64,000 nt of DNA, taken from assembly GCA_949299755.1 (NCBI GenBank), contig CASGBA010000002.1, positions 248,001 through 312,000 of the forward strand, in the 5' to 3' direction. The notes below the pieces were generated by a model that saw only the letters and a list, made by a program, of their open reading frames with translations, was not told where the DNA came from and ran no database searches. Within the stretch, counting starts at the first letter, position 1, and the number at the start of each line of letters is the position of its first letter. A program made the position numbers and the translations under genes. The DNA is from an uncultured Treponema sp. (GTDB lineage Bacteria; Spirochaetota; Spirochaetia; Treponematales; Treponemataceae). Shown piece after piece: positions 56,438-64,000 of the stretch.

Positions 56438-57188
56438 AAGGATTTTCTCCGAGTATTTTTATGCCGGAACTGGTGCCAATCCGGTTTGCCCCGGCTTCAA
56501 GCATAGTAAAAACATCGGCGGCAGTCCTTATTCCCCCGCTGGCTTTTACACCCATGGAGGGACCCACTGTGTCACGCATAAGCCGAACGGCTTCCACCGT
56601 GGCGCCGTTCGGCAGGGCCTTGCCGGAAGAATCCTTGACGGAAGCGAAACCGGTGGAGGTTTTAACGAAATCAAAAGCCGCCGATTTCGCGCATTCACAG
56701 GCAGAAACAATTTCGTCATTTGTAAGAAGACAGGTTTCCAATATAAGCTTTGTCACCACTTCGGAAATATCCCCGGGTTTATTTTCCCTGCCTTCCCCTT
56801 TCCAAAAAGAGGCGGAAAAATCCTTTATATCCCGGTTCAGGGTTTTCAAGAATTTTTCCAGAATATCCCACTTATGGGCTTTAACAAGGGCTAAATCCAC
56901 AACAAAGTCAAGCTCGCCGGCTCCGTACCTGACAACAGCTTCCGCCTGTTCTTTTTTGGACAAAAAGCCGCCGGCTCCGAAAGGGAAATCAACCACACTA
57001 CAAACTTTTATTCCTGACCCCTTGAGAGTCTCCGCCGCCAAAGACACAAATGACGGATTCACGCAAACACTGGCAAATCCCATACCGGAGGCTTCTCCGC
57101 AAAAAGCCGCCACATCATTTTCAGTCGCAGCGGGAGAAAGAAGGGTTTGGTCTATATATGCGGCTATGTTTTTTTTGTCAAATTCCAT
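56430..57188 (-). CDS. deoC: Deoxyribose-phosphate aldolase
   Basis: A 252-residue TIM-barrel class I aldolase that splits 2-deoxyribose 5-phosphate into glyceraldehyde 3-phosphate and acetaldehyde. The Schiff-base Lys is in DFVKTSTGF and the second essential Lys is in GVKASGGIRT; CSVVDFPFGAG and DQTLLSPAATENDV are also typical. GGAGGG precedes ATG 57188; the longer frame to 57242 has no family similarity. It lies 64 bp after the barrel-protein gene and overlaps the hydrolase gene. Confidence 0.96.
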   Translation of the reverse strand: MEFDKKNIAAYIDQTLLSPAATENDVAAFCGEASGMGFASVCVNPSFVSLAAETLKGSGIKVCSVVDFPFGAGGFLSKKEQAEAVVRYGAGELDFVVDLALVKAHKWDILEKFLKTLNRDIKDFSASFWKGEGRENKPGDISEVVTKLILETCLLTNDEIVSACECAKSAAFDFVKTSTGFASVKDSSGKALPNGATVEAVRLMRDTVGPSMGVKASGGIRTAADVFTMLEAGANRIGTSSGIKILGENPFG

Positions 57189-57252
57189 AATCCCTCCATC
57201 TTGCAATTTCCGGCTTACCGGTACAAATAATCCGGGAAACAACCGGACGGCT

Positions 57253-58503
57253 TTAGAACTGCCAGCCTACACCGAGTTTCGGGGCCACACCTGTAAGGAG
57301 AACATCGCTTCCATAAAAAGTAAAGAAGCCTTCGCAACCTAACTGCATAAACAAATGGCGGTTATCAGTAAAGAAATATATAACAGAAAAACCGGCATTG
57401 ACACCTACTGACCAGGAAGTAAAATCGTCTGAAACAAGATCATGGTCATAACTGAGCTGTAGATTATGAAGGAATGAAACTCCCGGACCCAAATATAAAT
57501 CTATAAGGAGCCTTTTCTTGAACAACATGAAAATTGTGTCCACATTCAAAAAGCCCTGGAAAATATTTGCCGTGACATCATAGGTGTTTTCTTTTCCGGA
57601 AAAATAAGCATATGAAAACCGTGTCGATAATCCCAAATAGAATATAACACGTTTGTAAAAAACGAAAGTACCGTTAAGCTCCACTCCCAAAGGCATGAAA
57701 GTATTTCCCAAATAGTCATTAAAAGTATTGTCGTACAAAATGAACATGGGTTTATAGGAAAGGGAAAGAAGATATTCAAAAGGTTTAAGGAAGCTTATGT
57801 TAACCGGCCAGGAAGCTGACAACCCACTGGGATCCACCACCTGCATCTGATATTCCCCAGGATTGAGGGAACGCACAGGGAATGTTACCGTGGCCCCGGT
57901 TCCCTTTTCGTCAAGCGCAATTTCTTCGGGTAACAATTTTCTTGAGCCGGATTGTAAAAAAATCGAGCTCTCTGTAAAAAAATTCACCCCTTTCAGGGAG
58001 AAAACACCGGTTTGGGGATACTCAAGATAAATCACATCAGGGGAAACAGAATGAAGCTCTGGCTGGTATGCCTGCCTGATTACAAATTCCCGGAATTCAG
58101 ACAAAACCTGTACTTTTCCCAGAAGGTTTACAACCTGAACCAAATACCGGTAGACACCCGGAGAAAAAGAAAGCTCAATGAAATTCTCATTGGTTTCATA
58201 AGGTTCACTTAAAGGCTGGAAAACACCATCTTCATCCTGTTTTTCAAAAGTCAGGATATACTTCCTTGCATATTCTATGGCAGACCAGGAAAATTTCTGG
58301 GTAAAATAATAGTCTCCTTCCTCGTCTTTATGCAGTGAATAATTCTTTTCCGGCTCCACGGAGGAGGAATCCCCGGACAAGGTGTTTTCCTCTAGTCCGC
58401 TCGTTTCCTGCATCGGAGAATCTTCCTGCGCAAAAACAAAGGCAGCAAAAACCAGTGAAAAGAGCGAAAAGAAAAAAATTTTCAACAATCGACTATTGCC
58501 CAT
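57253..58503 (-). CDS. Exported protein with FnIII/IPT-like domain and C-terminal barrel-like region
   Basis: A 416-residue protein. The signal peptide (IFFFSLFSLVFAAFVFAQ) is followed by an acidic Ser-rich linker, a strand-rich fibronectin-like module ending PGVYRYLVQV and an IPT/TIG-like module (LHSVSPDVIYLEYPQTGVF). The last 160 residues alternate aromatic strands (LSLSYKPMFILYDNTFNDY, FYLGLSTRFSYAYF, VGVNAGFSVIYFF) and end KLGVGWQF, like an outer-membrane beta-barrel with terminal Phe. ATG 58503 overlaps the end of the FecR gene by 11 bp. Treponema pallidum has comparable genes next to its adenylate cyclase; this is from memory. Confidence 0.78.
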   Translation of the reverse strand: MGNSRLLKIFFFSLFSLVFAAFVFAQEDSPMQETSGLEENTLSGDSSSVEPEKNYSLHKDEEGDYYFTQKFSWSAIEYARKYILTFEKQDEDGVFQPLSEPYETNENFIELSFSPGVYRYLVQVVNLLGKVQVLSEFREFVIRQAYQPELHSVSPDVIYLEYPQTGVFSLKGVNFFTESSIFLQSGSRKLLPEEIALDEKGTGATVTFPVRSLNPGEYQMQVVDPSGLSASWPVNISFLKPFEYLLSLSYKPMFILYDNTFNDYLGNTFMPLGVELNGTFVFYKRVIFYLGLSTRFSYAYFSGKENTYDVTANIFQGFLNVDTIFMLFKKRLLIDLYLGPGVSFLHNLQLSYDHDLVSDDFTSWSVGVNAGFSVIYFFTDNRHLFMQLGCEGFFTFYGSDVLLTGVAPKLGVGWQF

Positions 58504-61500
58504 AAAGTACCCCCGGATTTTCCGGCGTAAAATCAGGAATAGACGGTAATTCAATTTCAAAAGAATTCTCTTTTACTTCGCCGCCTTGAATCACATTCTC
58601 CACAAAATAACGTTTTGCTTCCACCGTCCAGATGAAATCACCTTCATCCAGAACAGACTGATCTTCCAAAGAGAAAGTCGTATTTGCGTTTCCTTCAAGC
58701 GTTTCCGTCAAGATCAACGAATTTCCGTCTTTTGAAGCCGTATAGATTTTTAACTCGTATTCTTCCGCATTTTTTACGGGGAACCAAGAGAATGTAAACA
58801 ATGAGGCAAGGGCGGAATCCCCGCCAGAAGCAAACGCCATCATCATGGAATCCGGATCAAAGACAGTTCCATCCACAGGCCTTGAAATATCAGGAGCCGG
58901 CAATTTAGGCAATGGAAGAATCCTGAAAGATCTGGGTGCAGGAGCGGAAATATCAATGGCATCATCCGTGAGGGCTACAACCGTCCACCAATATGTACCG
59001 GGCGACAACACAGGGAGTTGGACAGTCCGGCCCGGGTTACCGGTACTTACAACAATAGAGTTACCGGTTTTGTTTCCAGCATAATATTTAGGCAAAGTAT
59101 CCTTGGAACGGCTTAGAATGAAATGGGAAGCCACAACAGGATCCTGGCTGCTCCATTCCACAGACGGAGGATTAAGAATCGCATCCACTCCGTCTATTTC
59201 CGCATTATCCGTGGGGGACACAAGGTTTACGGGCTTCACATGTACAAGCCGGAAATTCTGGCTGGCGGTACGACCCACCACCCTTGTGGAAGTAGGTGTT
59301 TCCGTTGCCATGGCCTGGATAGTCCAATAATAAATTCCGTCATCTATGGAACTGGAATTCAAATTAATGAGGGGTTCTTCCGCAAAAGTATCCTCAAACA
59401 CAATTTGTCCGGTGGAACTTGTAATCCTAACCTGATAATATTCCGCCCCGGTAACCCGATCCCAAGAGAAGGGAATTTCGGTATCAATCAAAACCCTGAG
59501 GAAATCACTGTTAACAGGAACAATATTCGCCGGTTCCGGGAAACGGGGCTGCACATAGAACATTTTAGGCTCAGTAGTTAACGGAGCCATAGTTTCAGAA
59601 ATCCTGGGACTGATAATACGCCAGTAATAATAACCGGTATCGAGCTTCAATCCGGAAACACCGGTCATTTCTCCGGAATAGGTTTTATCCACAACAATGT
59701 CGGAGAAAAGGCTGTCCCGGGCTATCTGCAAGGTTAAATCACCCGGAATATTGTTTTTCCAGGTAAATTTCGTATCATAAATAAGTGTCTCAGAAATACG
59801 GTATCCGTTTTCCGGGAATAAACTGCCGAAAATAACCTGTCCCTGAACGGCAGCGAAAGGCCTGGGCACCGGGGACGCGGATTCTGTTCCCTCCCTGTCA
59901 GTCTGGGTGACCGTCCAGTACCATGTGCCTTCCGTGAGGCCCGCCTCTTCAAGGTCAATCCTTATAAAGCTGTTCGTGGATTTTATTTCCTTCCTGGAAT
60001 CGGTCATTGAAGGATTCTTGGCAAGGATAAGGGAATAAAAATCAGCTTCCTGGCTGTTTGCCCAGGCAAAGGTTACCTGGGAAGAAATATCCACAAAATC
60101 CCCATCCAGAGGAAAGGTTAAATAAGGCGGCGGCAATTCCGCCAACCGTGAAATCCTGAAGTTTGAAATTCCGGAAGTGTATTCACCGAAATTATTGATG
60201 GAATCATCCACATTCAAGCCTTCCTTATAAACGGGGATTACCCGCCAGTAATAATCACCTTCGGTCAGGGAGGAAATCACGGCAGAGGCATTTTGAACCT
60301 TTTTCTTCAAAATAGAATTATACATTGATTCATTATCAGCGATTTCCAATATATAAGACACAGCGGAAGGATCCTCTGTCCATGCGAACCGCAGGGAAGG
60401 AATTGTTGTCCGGTATCCGAAATTCTCACTGTAATCGGGAGACACTGTTTTTATTTCCCGTACAGGAATTACAGAAAAACGACCTGAAATTTCATCATCG
60501 GAACCGGCGGCATAGCCGGCCGCATCGGAAGCAATGTTAATACGCCAGTAATAGGTTCCTCCCGAAAGATTTACAGCTATCCGTCCTTCATTTGTATTTT
60601 CCAAATTATAAGACTTCAAGTCCCCGGAAAAGTTTTTGGACATGGATATTTCCAAAACCGGATGCTCTCCAGCCTGCAAATCCACGGAAGTCCAGGAAAA
60701 TTCCACGGGATATGTATTATCCTTTGAAAAATATTTTGAATTCTGTCTGGGAGATGAAACCAGGATTCTCCCCTCTTTTATTCCATCCGAGGATGATGAA
60801 ATACGGCTTCCTTCTTTCAGGGAAACTGACTGACCGTCCGAAGAAACAAAAGAAGCGTTTCCGCCCAAAACTTGCACCAAAAGGGAAGAGGTCTTTGAAG
60901 GGCTCTCTCCGGAAGAAGAACCTGAGGAAACGGAAACAGATGGTTCATTTCCCACCAAAGAAGAGAAGAAATTACGTATTCCGCTTAATGCCCCGCCTTC
61001 CTTGGCGGTTTTTAAGCCGGAAGATTTCGCCGCCGCCGACAAAGCCCCGGAGACACCTTCCGAAGGCAAATCTTCCTTGGCACCGCTGGCGGACACAGAC
61101 GCTCCGCCATCCAGAGTAACAGACGAGGAGCCGGAAATCAGTTCCATGCCCTGCCCGGAAGAAGAGCTGTCAATTTGGATACTTCCGCCACCGAATACGG
61201 TGGAAGCACCCTGCTCTTCATTAAAATAAACCTGGATAATGGAATTTTCGCCTATGGAAATTTCCGTTTCATCAGAGAACCGTAGGGAAGCTTCCGCCCG
61301 TTCTGCGGTACGGATTACGTCACCATTATAAATCGGACCACTTTGCCGCAATCTGTCCCATACAAGCCTGTCTATAAATTTTCTCTGAGCCACCCTATAT
61401 TTATATGTTATGGTAGCTATCGGAGTTTCCCCGATTTTTGAGAAAGTGCGGTTTAAATCCCTCCAAAACAATAAAAGGCTCAAAAAAGAACCAAGAAGGC

Positions 61501-61558
61501 AGACTACTAAAACCGCCGAATCGCGAATCTTAGAGATTGTACTTCTTTTCTTCTTCAT
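58493..61558 (-). CDS. FecR-domain protein with seven fibronectin-III-like repeats
   Basis: A 1021-residue protein. One N-terminal membrane segment (AVLVVCLLGSFLSLLLFW) is followed by a FecR-type domain (GPIYNGDVIRTAERAEASLR, ISIGENSIIQVYF) and a Ser/Gly/Ala-rich linker to about residue 265. At least seven modules then end in the same strand: TYYWRIN, DYYWRVI, TWYWTVT, YYYWRII, IYYWTIQ, TYWWTVV and DFIWTVE. They resemble fibronectin type III repeats. The bulk is probably periplasmic and may bind an envelope or host ligand. It overlaps the cyclase gene by 29 bp upstream and the barrel gene by 11 bp downstream. Confidence 0.85.
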   Translation of the reverse strand: MKKKRSTISKIRDSAVLVVCLLGSFLSLLLFWRDLNRTFSKIGETPIATITYKYRVAQRKFIDRLVWDRLRQSGPIYNGDVIRTAERAEASLRFSDETEISIGENSIIQVYFNEEQGASTVFGGGSIQIDSSSSGQGMELISGSSSVTLDGGASVSASGAKEDLPSEGVSGALSAAAKSSGLKTAKEGGALSGIRNFFSSLVGNEPSVSVSSGSSSGESPSKTSSLLVQVLGGNASFVSSDGQSVSLKEGSRISSSSDGIKEGRILVSSPRQNSKYFSKDNTYPVEFSWTSVDLQAGEHPVLEISMSKNFSGDLKSYNLENTNEGRIAVNLSGGTYYWRINIASDAAGYAAGSDDEISGRFSVIPVREIKTVSPDYSENFGYRTTIPSLRFAWTEDPSAVSYILEIADNESMYNSILKKKVQNASAVISSLTEGDYYWRVIPVYKEGLNVDDSINNFGEYTSGISNFRISRLAELPPPYLTFPLDGDFVDISSQVTFAWANSQEADFYSLILAKNPSMTDSRKEIKSTNSFIRIDLEEAGLTEGTWYWTVTQTDREGTESASPVPRPFAAVQGQVIFGSLFPENGYRISETLIYDTKFTWKNNIPGDLTLQIARDSLFSDIVVDKTYSGEMTGVSGLKLDTGYYYWRIISPRISETMAPLTTEPKMFYVQPRFPEPANIVPVNSDFLRVLIDTEIPFSWDRVTGAEYYQVRITSSTGQIVFEDTFAEEPLINLNSSSIDDGIYYWTIQAMATETPTSTRVVGRTASQNFRLVHVKPVNLVSPTDNAEIDGVDAILNPPSVEWSSQDPVVASHFILSRSKDTLPKYYAGNKTGNSIVVSTGNPGRTVQLPVLSPGTYWWTVVALTDDAIDISAPAPRSFRILPLPKLPAPDISRPVDGTVFDPDSMMMAFASGGDSALASLFTFSWFPVKNAEEYELKIYTASKDGNSLILTETLEGNANTTFSLEDQSVLDEGDFIWTVEAKRYFVENVIQGGEVKENSFEIELPSIPDFTPENPGVLYGQ

Positions 61559-63395
61559 TCACATTCACCTTTGAAAAATCAGGCTCGGGAATACCCAACA
61601 ATGTACGCACCTCTGAAAGGGATTTAGGCCCTTCAGGTCCGGCACCAGGCACCCCGGTTAATTCCGGGATGTTGACAACGCCGAACATACGAATCGGATC
61701 CTCTTTACCCTTTACCTTTACGGAAGGCATTTCTTCCACAAGAACGAATTCTTTTATCAATTCATAAGTATTTTCAGTTATAAGGATATCAGTTCCAAGG
61801 GGTTTGTTGAGGGATTCGGTTCTGGAGGCCAGGTTTACGGCGTCACCTATAACGGTGTATTCCATCCTGGATTCGGAACCAATCTGGCCGGCAACAACAT
61901 CACCGGTATTTATACCGCAACCGATTTTTATTATCGGTTTTTTATCCCCGCCACGGCCTTTATTGAATTCTATCAGGGCACTACGCATCATAAGAGCGGT
62001 TTTAACACAGTTATAAGCGTCTTTTACCGGGGAACCGGCGGAAACAGGAGCTCCCCAAACCGCCATGACAGCATCTCCGATAAACTTATCAACCACACCG
62101 CCGGTATGGTTTACACATTCAACCATGCGGGTCATGTAATCATTAAGGAATTCAACAACCTCATACGGCTGGAGTTTCTCGGAAATAGCCGTAAAAGAAC
62201 GGATATCGGAGAAAAAAACCGTGACCCGTTTTGTTTCTCCACCAAGGGCAAGCTCTCCCCTCATGGCTTTTTCCGCTATTTCTTTGTTGATGAATCGGCC
62301 GAAAGTATCTTTCAGTTTTTCACGCTCATCCAGACCTTTGCCCATGCGGACAAACCGTTCCGTTAAAAGCCCTATTTCATCACGGGTTTTTGCCTTAAGA
62401 TCCAGAATATAGTTTCCTTTTTCAATCTCATCGGAAGCTTCGGCAAGGGCCCGGACAGGATTACTGATTGTACGAGAAAAAAAGTATACAAGCATGGTGG
62501 AAATAAAAAGTACAGCCACCGTCAGATAAAGATTGCGCCGTAATGTGGTGTAAACAGGCTCAAATACCACCGCCGAAGGGACTGTTGTAAGAACAGCAAG
62601 GTCAGCTATTCCCAGATTGTTATAGGCGCCGAAAAAATCCGTATTATCTTCGTCTGTAAACATAACCTGCCGGGATTCGTCAGCATTTTCCCTCATTTGG
62701 ATAACAAGGGGGGAATTGGAAGCGTTTACTCCAGCCATAACCAGGGAATAATCGCTGTGGACAAGAACATCACCGTCATGGTTTATCATAAAAGACTCGT
62801 TGACAGAGCCGGAGGCAAAGGCGGTCAGCAAATCTTCCCCGGAGAAAAAAACCACCGCGCATTGGCTGAATCCGCTTTCATAATATGGGAAAAACATAGC
62901 CAAAATAACCTGCCCGAACACCGGGGAAGCGTTCAACACGCAGGTCTCACCGCTAGCCGAGCGGATAACATATTCTTTTTTCTCCTCCAGGAAAGTCTGC
63001 ACACAGGAAGTTTCCAACTCATTTGAAATGAAAAAACGGTTATTCAGAAGGTTTCTGTCAATACCGCCATTGGCATTCCCCACAACAACAGACGCAACGT
63101 TCCCGTTCCGTTCAAAAAACAGGGAGGAAATCTGGCGTGAAAGGGCGGAAGAAGAACCGGCGGAATTCATCATATCAAGCAGAAGGAACACATTTGCCCG
63201 GAGCATTGTTACTTGGTTAGTCGCGGAAGAAGCGGATCTGGAGTTTATGGTGTAGTTATTTTCCTCAGCGGTACGTCTGGTTTCATCACTGACATACCAA
63301 GTAACAGCGGTAGTCGCCGCACCCAATGAAAAAATCAGCAGACAAGAAATCACAACAATTAATTTTAAGCCTATTGGAAATTTAACATCTTTCAT
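61530..63395 (-). CDS. Class III adenylate cyclase with Cache-like sensor and HAMP
   Basis: A 621-residue membrane signalling enzyme. Two membrane helices (about residues 11-30 and 288-308) bracket a Cache-like periplasmic sensor. A HAMP segment (SNPVRALAEASDEIEKGNYI) leads to the cyclase homology domain (about 385-570). Metal-binding Asp residues are in FFSDIRSFTAIS and GDAVMAVWG. The Lys in DKFIGDAV and the Asp in EYTVIGDAVNLASR are the adenine-selecting pair, so cAMP rather than cGMP is predicted. It is the first gene of the cyclase-FecR-barrel operon and is divergent from a chemoreceptor. Confidence 0.93.
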   Translation of the reverse strand: MKDVKFPIGLKLIVVISCLLIFSLGAATTAVTWYVSDETRRTAEENNYTINSRSASSATNQVTMLRANVFLLLDMMNSAGSSSALSRQISSLFFERNGNVASVVVGNANGGIDRNLLNNRFFISNELETSCVQTFLEEKKEYVIRSASGETCVLNASPVFGQVILAMFFPYYESGFSQCAVVFFSGEDLLTAFASGSVNESFMINHDGDVLVHSDYSLVMAGVNASNSPLVIQMRENADESRQVMFTDEDNTDFFGAYNNLGIADLAVLTTVPSAVVFEPVYTTLRRNLYLTVAVLFISTMLVYFFSRTISNPVRALAEASDEIEKGNYILDLKAKTRDEIGLLTERFVRMGKGLDEREKLKDTFGRFINKEIAEKAMRGELALGGETKRVTVFFSDIRSFTAISEKLQPYEVVEFLNDYMTRMVECVNHTGGVVDKFIGDAVMAVWGAPVSAGSPVKDAYNCVKTALMMRSALIEFNKGRGGDKKPIIKIGCGINTGDVVAGQIGSESRMEYTVIGDAVNLASRTESLNKPLGTDILITENTYELIKEFVLVEEMPSVKVKGKEDPIRMFGVVNIPELTGVPGAGPEGPKSLSEVRTLLGIPEPDFSKVNVNEEEKKYNL

Positions 63396-63426
63396 ATTTC
63401 ATCCCACATATATAATTCTTTATCCA

Positions 63427-63441
63427 CTATAACCGTTATAG
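63427..63441. promoter_or_regulatory. Perfect palindrome at the cyclase transcription start
   Basis: CTATAAC-C-GTTATAG, a 7-bp inverted repeat with a one-base centre. It overlaps the predicted start and the edge of the -10 box of the cyclase promoter, a position suited to a repressor site. Confidence 0.45.
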
Positions 63442-63468
63442 TATAAACCGTTTTATTTCTCTAGACAA
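63440..63468 (-). promoter_or_regulatory. Promoter of the adenylate cyclase operon
   Basis: On the minus strand TTGTCT (63468-63463), a 17-bp spacer and TATACT (63445-63440). The cyclase ATG is at 63395. The rest of the 165-bp divergent region is A/T-rich. Confidence 0.55.
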
Positions 63469-63560
63469 CTTTTTTATGATTTTTTTCAATTAATTTTAAT
63501 GCTTAAACCACTAAAATTTCCACCACTTGATTATATTTCCCTTTAGTGCAAGAATACGGT

Positions 63561-64000
63561 ATGTTTGGCTCCCAGAAAAACAAAAAAAACCGGGGAAATT
63601 CCACGGAAATTCCGGTTATAAACGGTAACAGTCACACGGCGGAAAAGTCAGAATGCGGGGAATTATCCGCAATTTTAGATGAATTGGTTCTGATGATCGG
63701 CTCTTCGATAGAATCTTCATCTGACACCATAGCAAAAACTTTAATCCAGGAAGAAAAATTCGATTCTTTTTCCGAGGAGATGAATGCCGCGTTTTCTTCC
63801 ATTAATTCCGTAAATGACAACTTGAAAGACATGTCTTCTTTCATGGGTTCCCTGGACGACCAAATAAAATCCACTGGGGTTGCGATTACCCAAATTACTT
63901 CTTCCATAAACAATACGGCGGAAATAGTTTCAGACAGGGCAAAAGTCACCGAAGAGTTATCGGAAACCGCTTCGGCGGGGAAAAAAAAAGTACAGGATGT
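63561..64000 (+). CDS. Cytoplasmic methyl-accepting chemotaxis protein, N-terminal part (cut by window edge)
   Basis: An open frame from ATG 63561 runs off the right edge (146 residues seen). There is no signal peptide or membrane helix. The sequence is helical with heptad spacing and receptor-like segments: FSEEMNAAFSSINSVNDN, VAITQITSSINNTAEIVSDR and VTEELSETASAG, typical of the methylation and signalling helices of chemoreceptors. It is therefore probably a soluble chemoreceptor that signals to CheA and CheW. It is divergent from the adenylate cyclase, a neighbourhood also seen in treponemes as far as I recall. Confidence 0.75.
   Translation, partial: MFGSQKNKKNRGNSTEIPVINGNSHTAEKSECGELSAILDELVLMIGSSIESSSDTIAKTLIQEEKFDSFSEEMNAAFSSINSVNDNLKDMSSFMGSLDDQIKSTGVAITQITSSINNTAEIVSDRAKVTEELSETASAGKKKVQD

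Noticed and set aside
1-64000. tRNA, rRNA, CRISPR arrays, insertion sequences or prophage genes
   Set aside because: None was seen on reading the intergenic regions and proteins; all longer frames are accounted for by the listed genes.

Overview
The window looks like a chromosomal segment of a spirochete, most probably a member of the Treponema lineage. The main pointers are a very large spirochete-type coiled-coil protein with a C-terminal helix-turn-helix (SpiroCoCo type), a cluster of class III adenylate cyclase, FecR/fibronectin-like protein and outer-membrane-type protein next to a cytoplasmic chemoreceptor, a CarD/IspF pair, many signal-peptide lipoproteins and a GguAB/ChvE-type sugar importer. 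Base composition and gene style look uniform. I saw no rRNA, tRNA, CRISPR array, insertion sequence or prophage. Coding density is high; the only gene-free stretch above 300 bp is 22728-23062, a divergent control region.

Layout. 1-10 kb: a giant acyl-CoA dehydratase activase-type iron-sulfur protein, an exported NlpC/P60-like protein, a HAD phosphatase and the coiled-coil protein. 10-16 kb: ispF and carD (minus), pgsA (plus), then a heterodimeric ABC exporter of which one half is broken by three single-base frameshifts. 16-20.6 kb: a CDF metal exporter, a uracil-DNA-glycosylase-like protein and a zinc/manganese ABC importer. 20.6-30.5 kb: a nitrogen block with type III glutamine synthetase (minus), type I glutamine synthetase and an ANTAR response regulator (plus), then carA and a carB gene fused in frame to diaminopimelate epimerase (dapF). 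30.6-38 kb: a Tritrichomonas-type IMP dehydrogenase, thioredoxin, aldehyde dehydrogenase, a frameshifted 5'-nucleotidase lipoprotein, a YdcF-like protein and a diguanylate cyclase. 37.8-51 kb: leuS, uvrB, htrA, an oligopeptide-binding protein, a spirochete hypothetical, thrS, a lipoprotein, a metallo-beta-lactamase-fold hydrolase and rpmB. 51-64 kb: the sugar ABC operon, an alpha/beta hydrolase, deoC, a barrel protein, the FecR/FnIII protein, adenylate cyclase and the start of a chemoreceptor.

The most interesting system is nitrogen control. The glnN leader (minus strand, about 200 nt) starts at a TTGACA-type promoter and carries two intrinsic terminators in series. The 5' arm of each terminator overlaps a small alternative hairpin of the same design, a CGGC stem with an A-A-A-G-R-A hexaloop. 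This is the shape that ANTAR-domain antiterminators bind (A at loop position 1, G at position 4). An ANTAR response regulator is encoded about 1.4 kb away, directly behind the divergent type I glutamine synthetase. The sequence therefore suggests a complete RNA-based antitermination circuit for glutamine synthetase in a spirochete.

Other points worth attention are the CarB-DapF fusion, which joins pyrimidine/arginine and lysine/DAP biosynthesis in one polypeptide; the IMP dehydrogenase, whose catalytic residues fall on the same numbers as in Tritrichomonas foetus; two probably leaderless genes (pgsA and the HAD gene); and two genes disrupted by single-base changes in short repeats. These changes may be real decay or sequence error.
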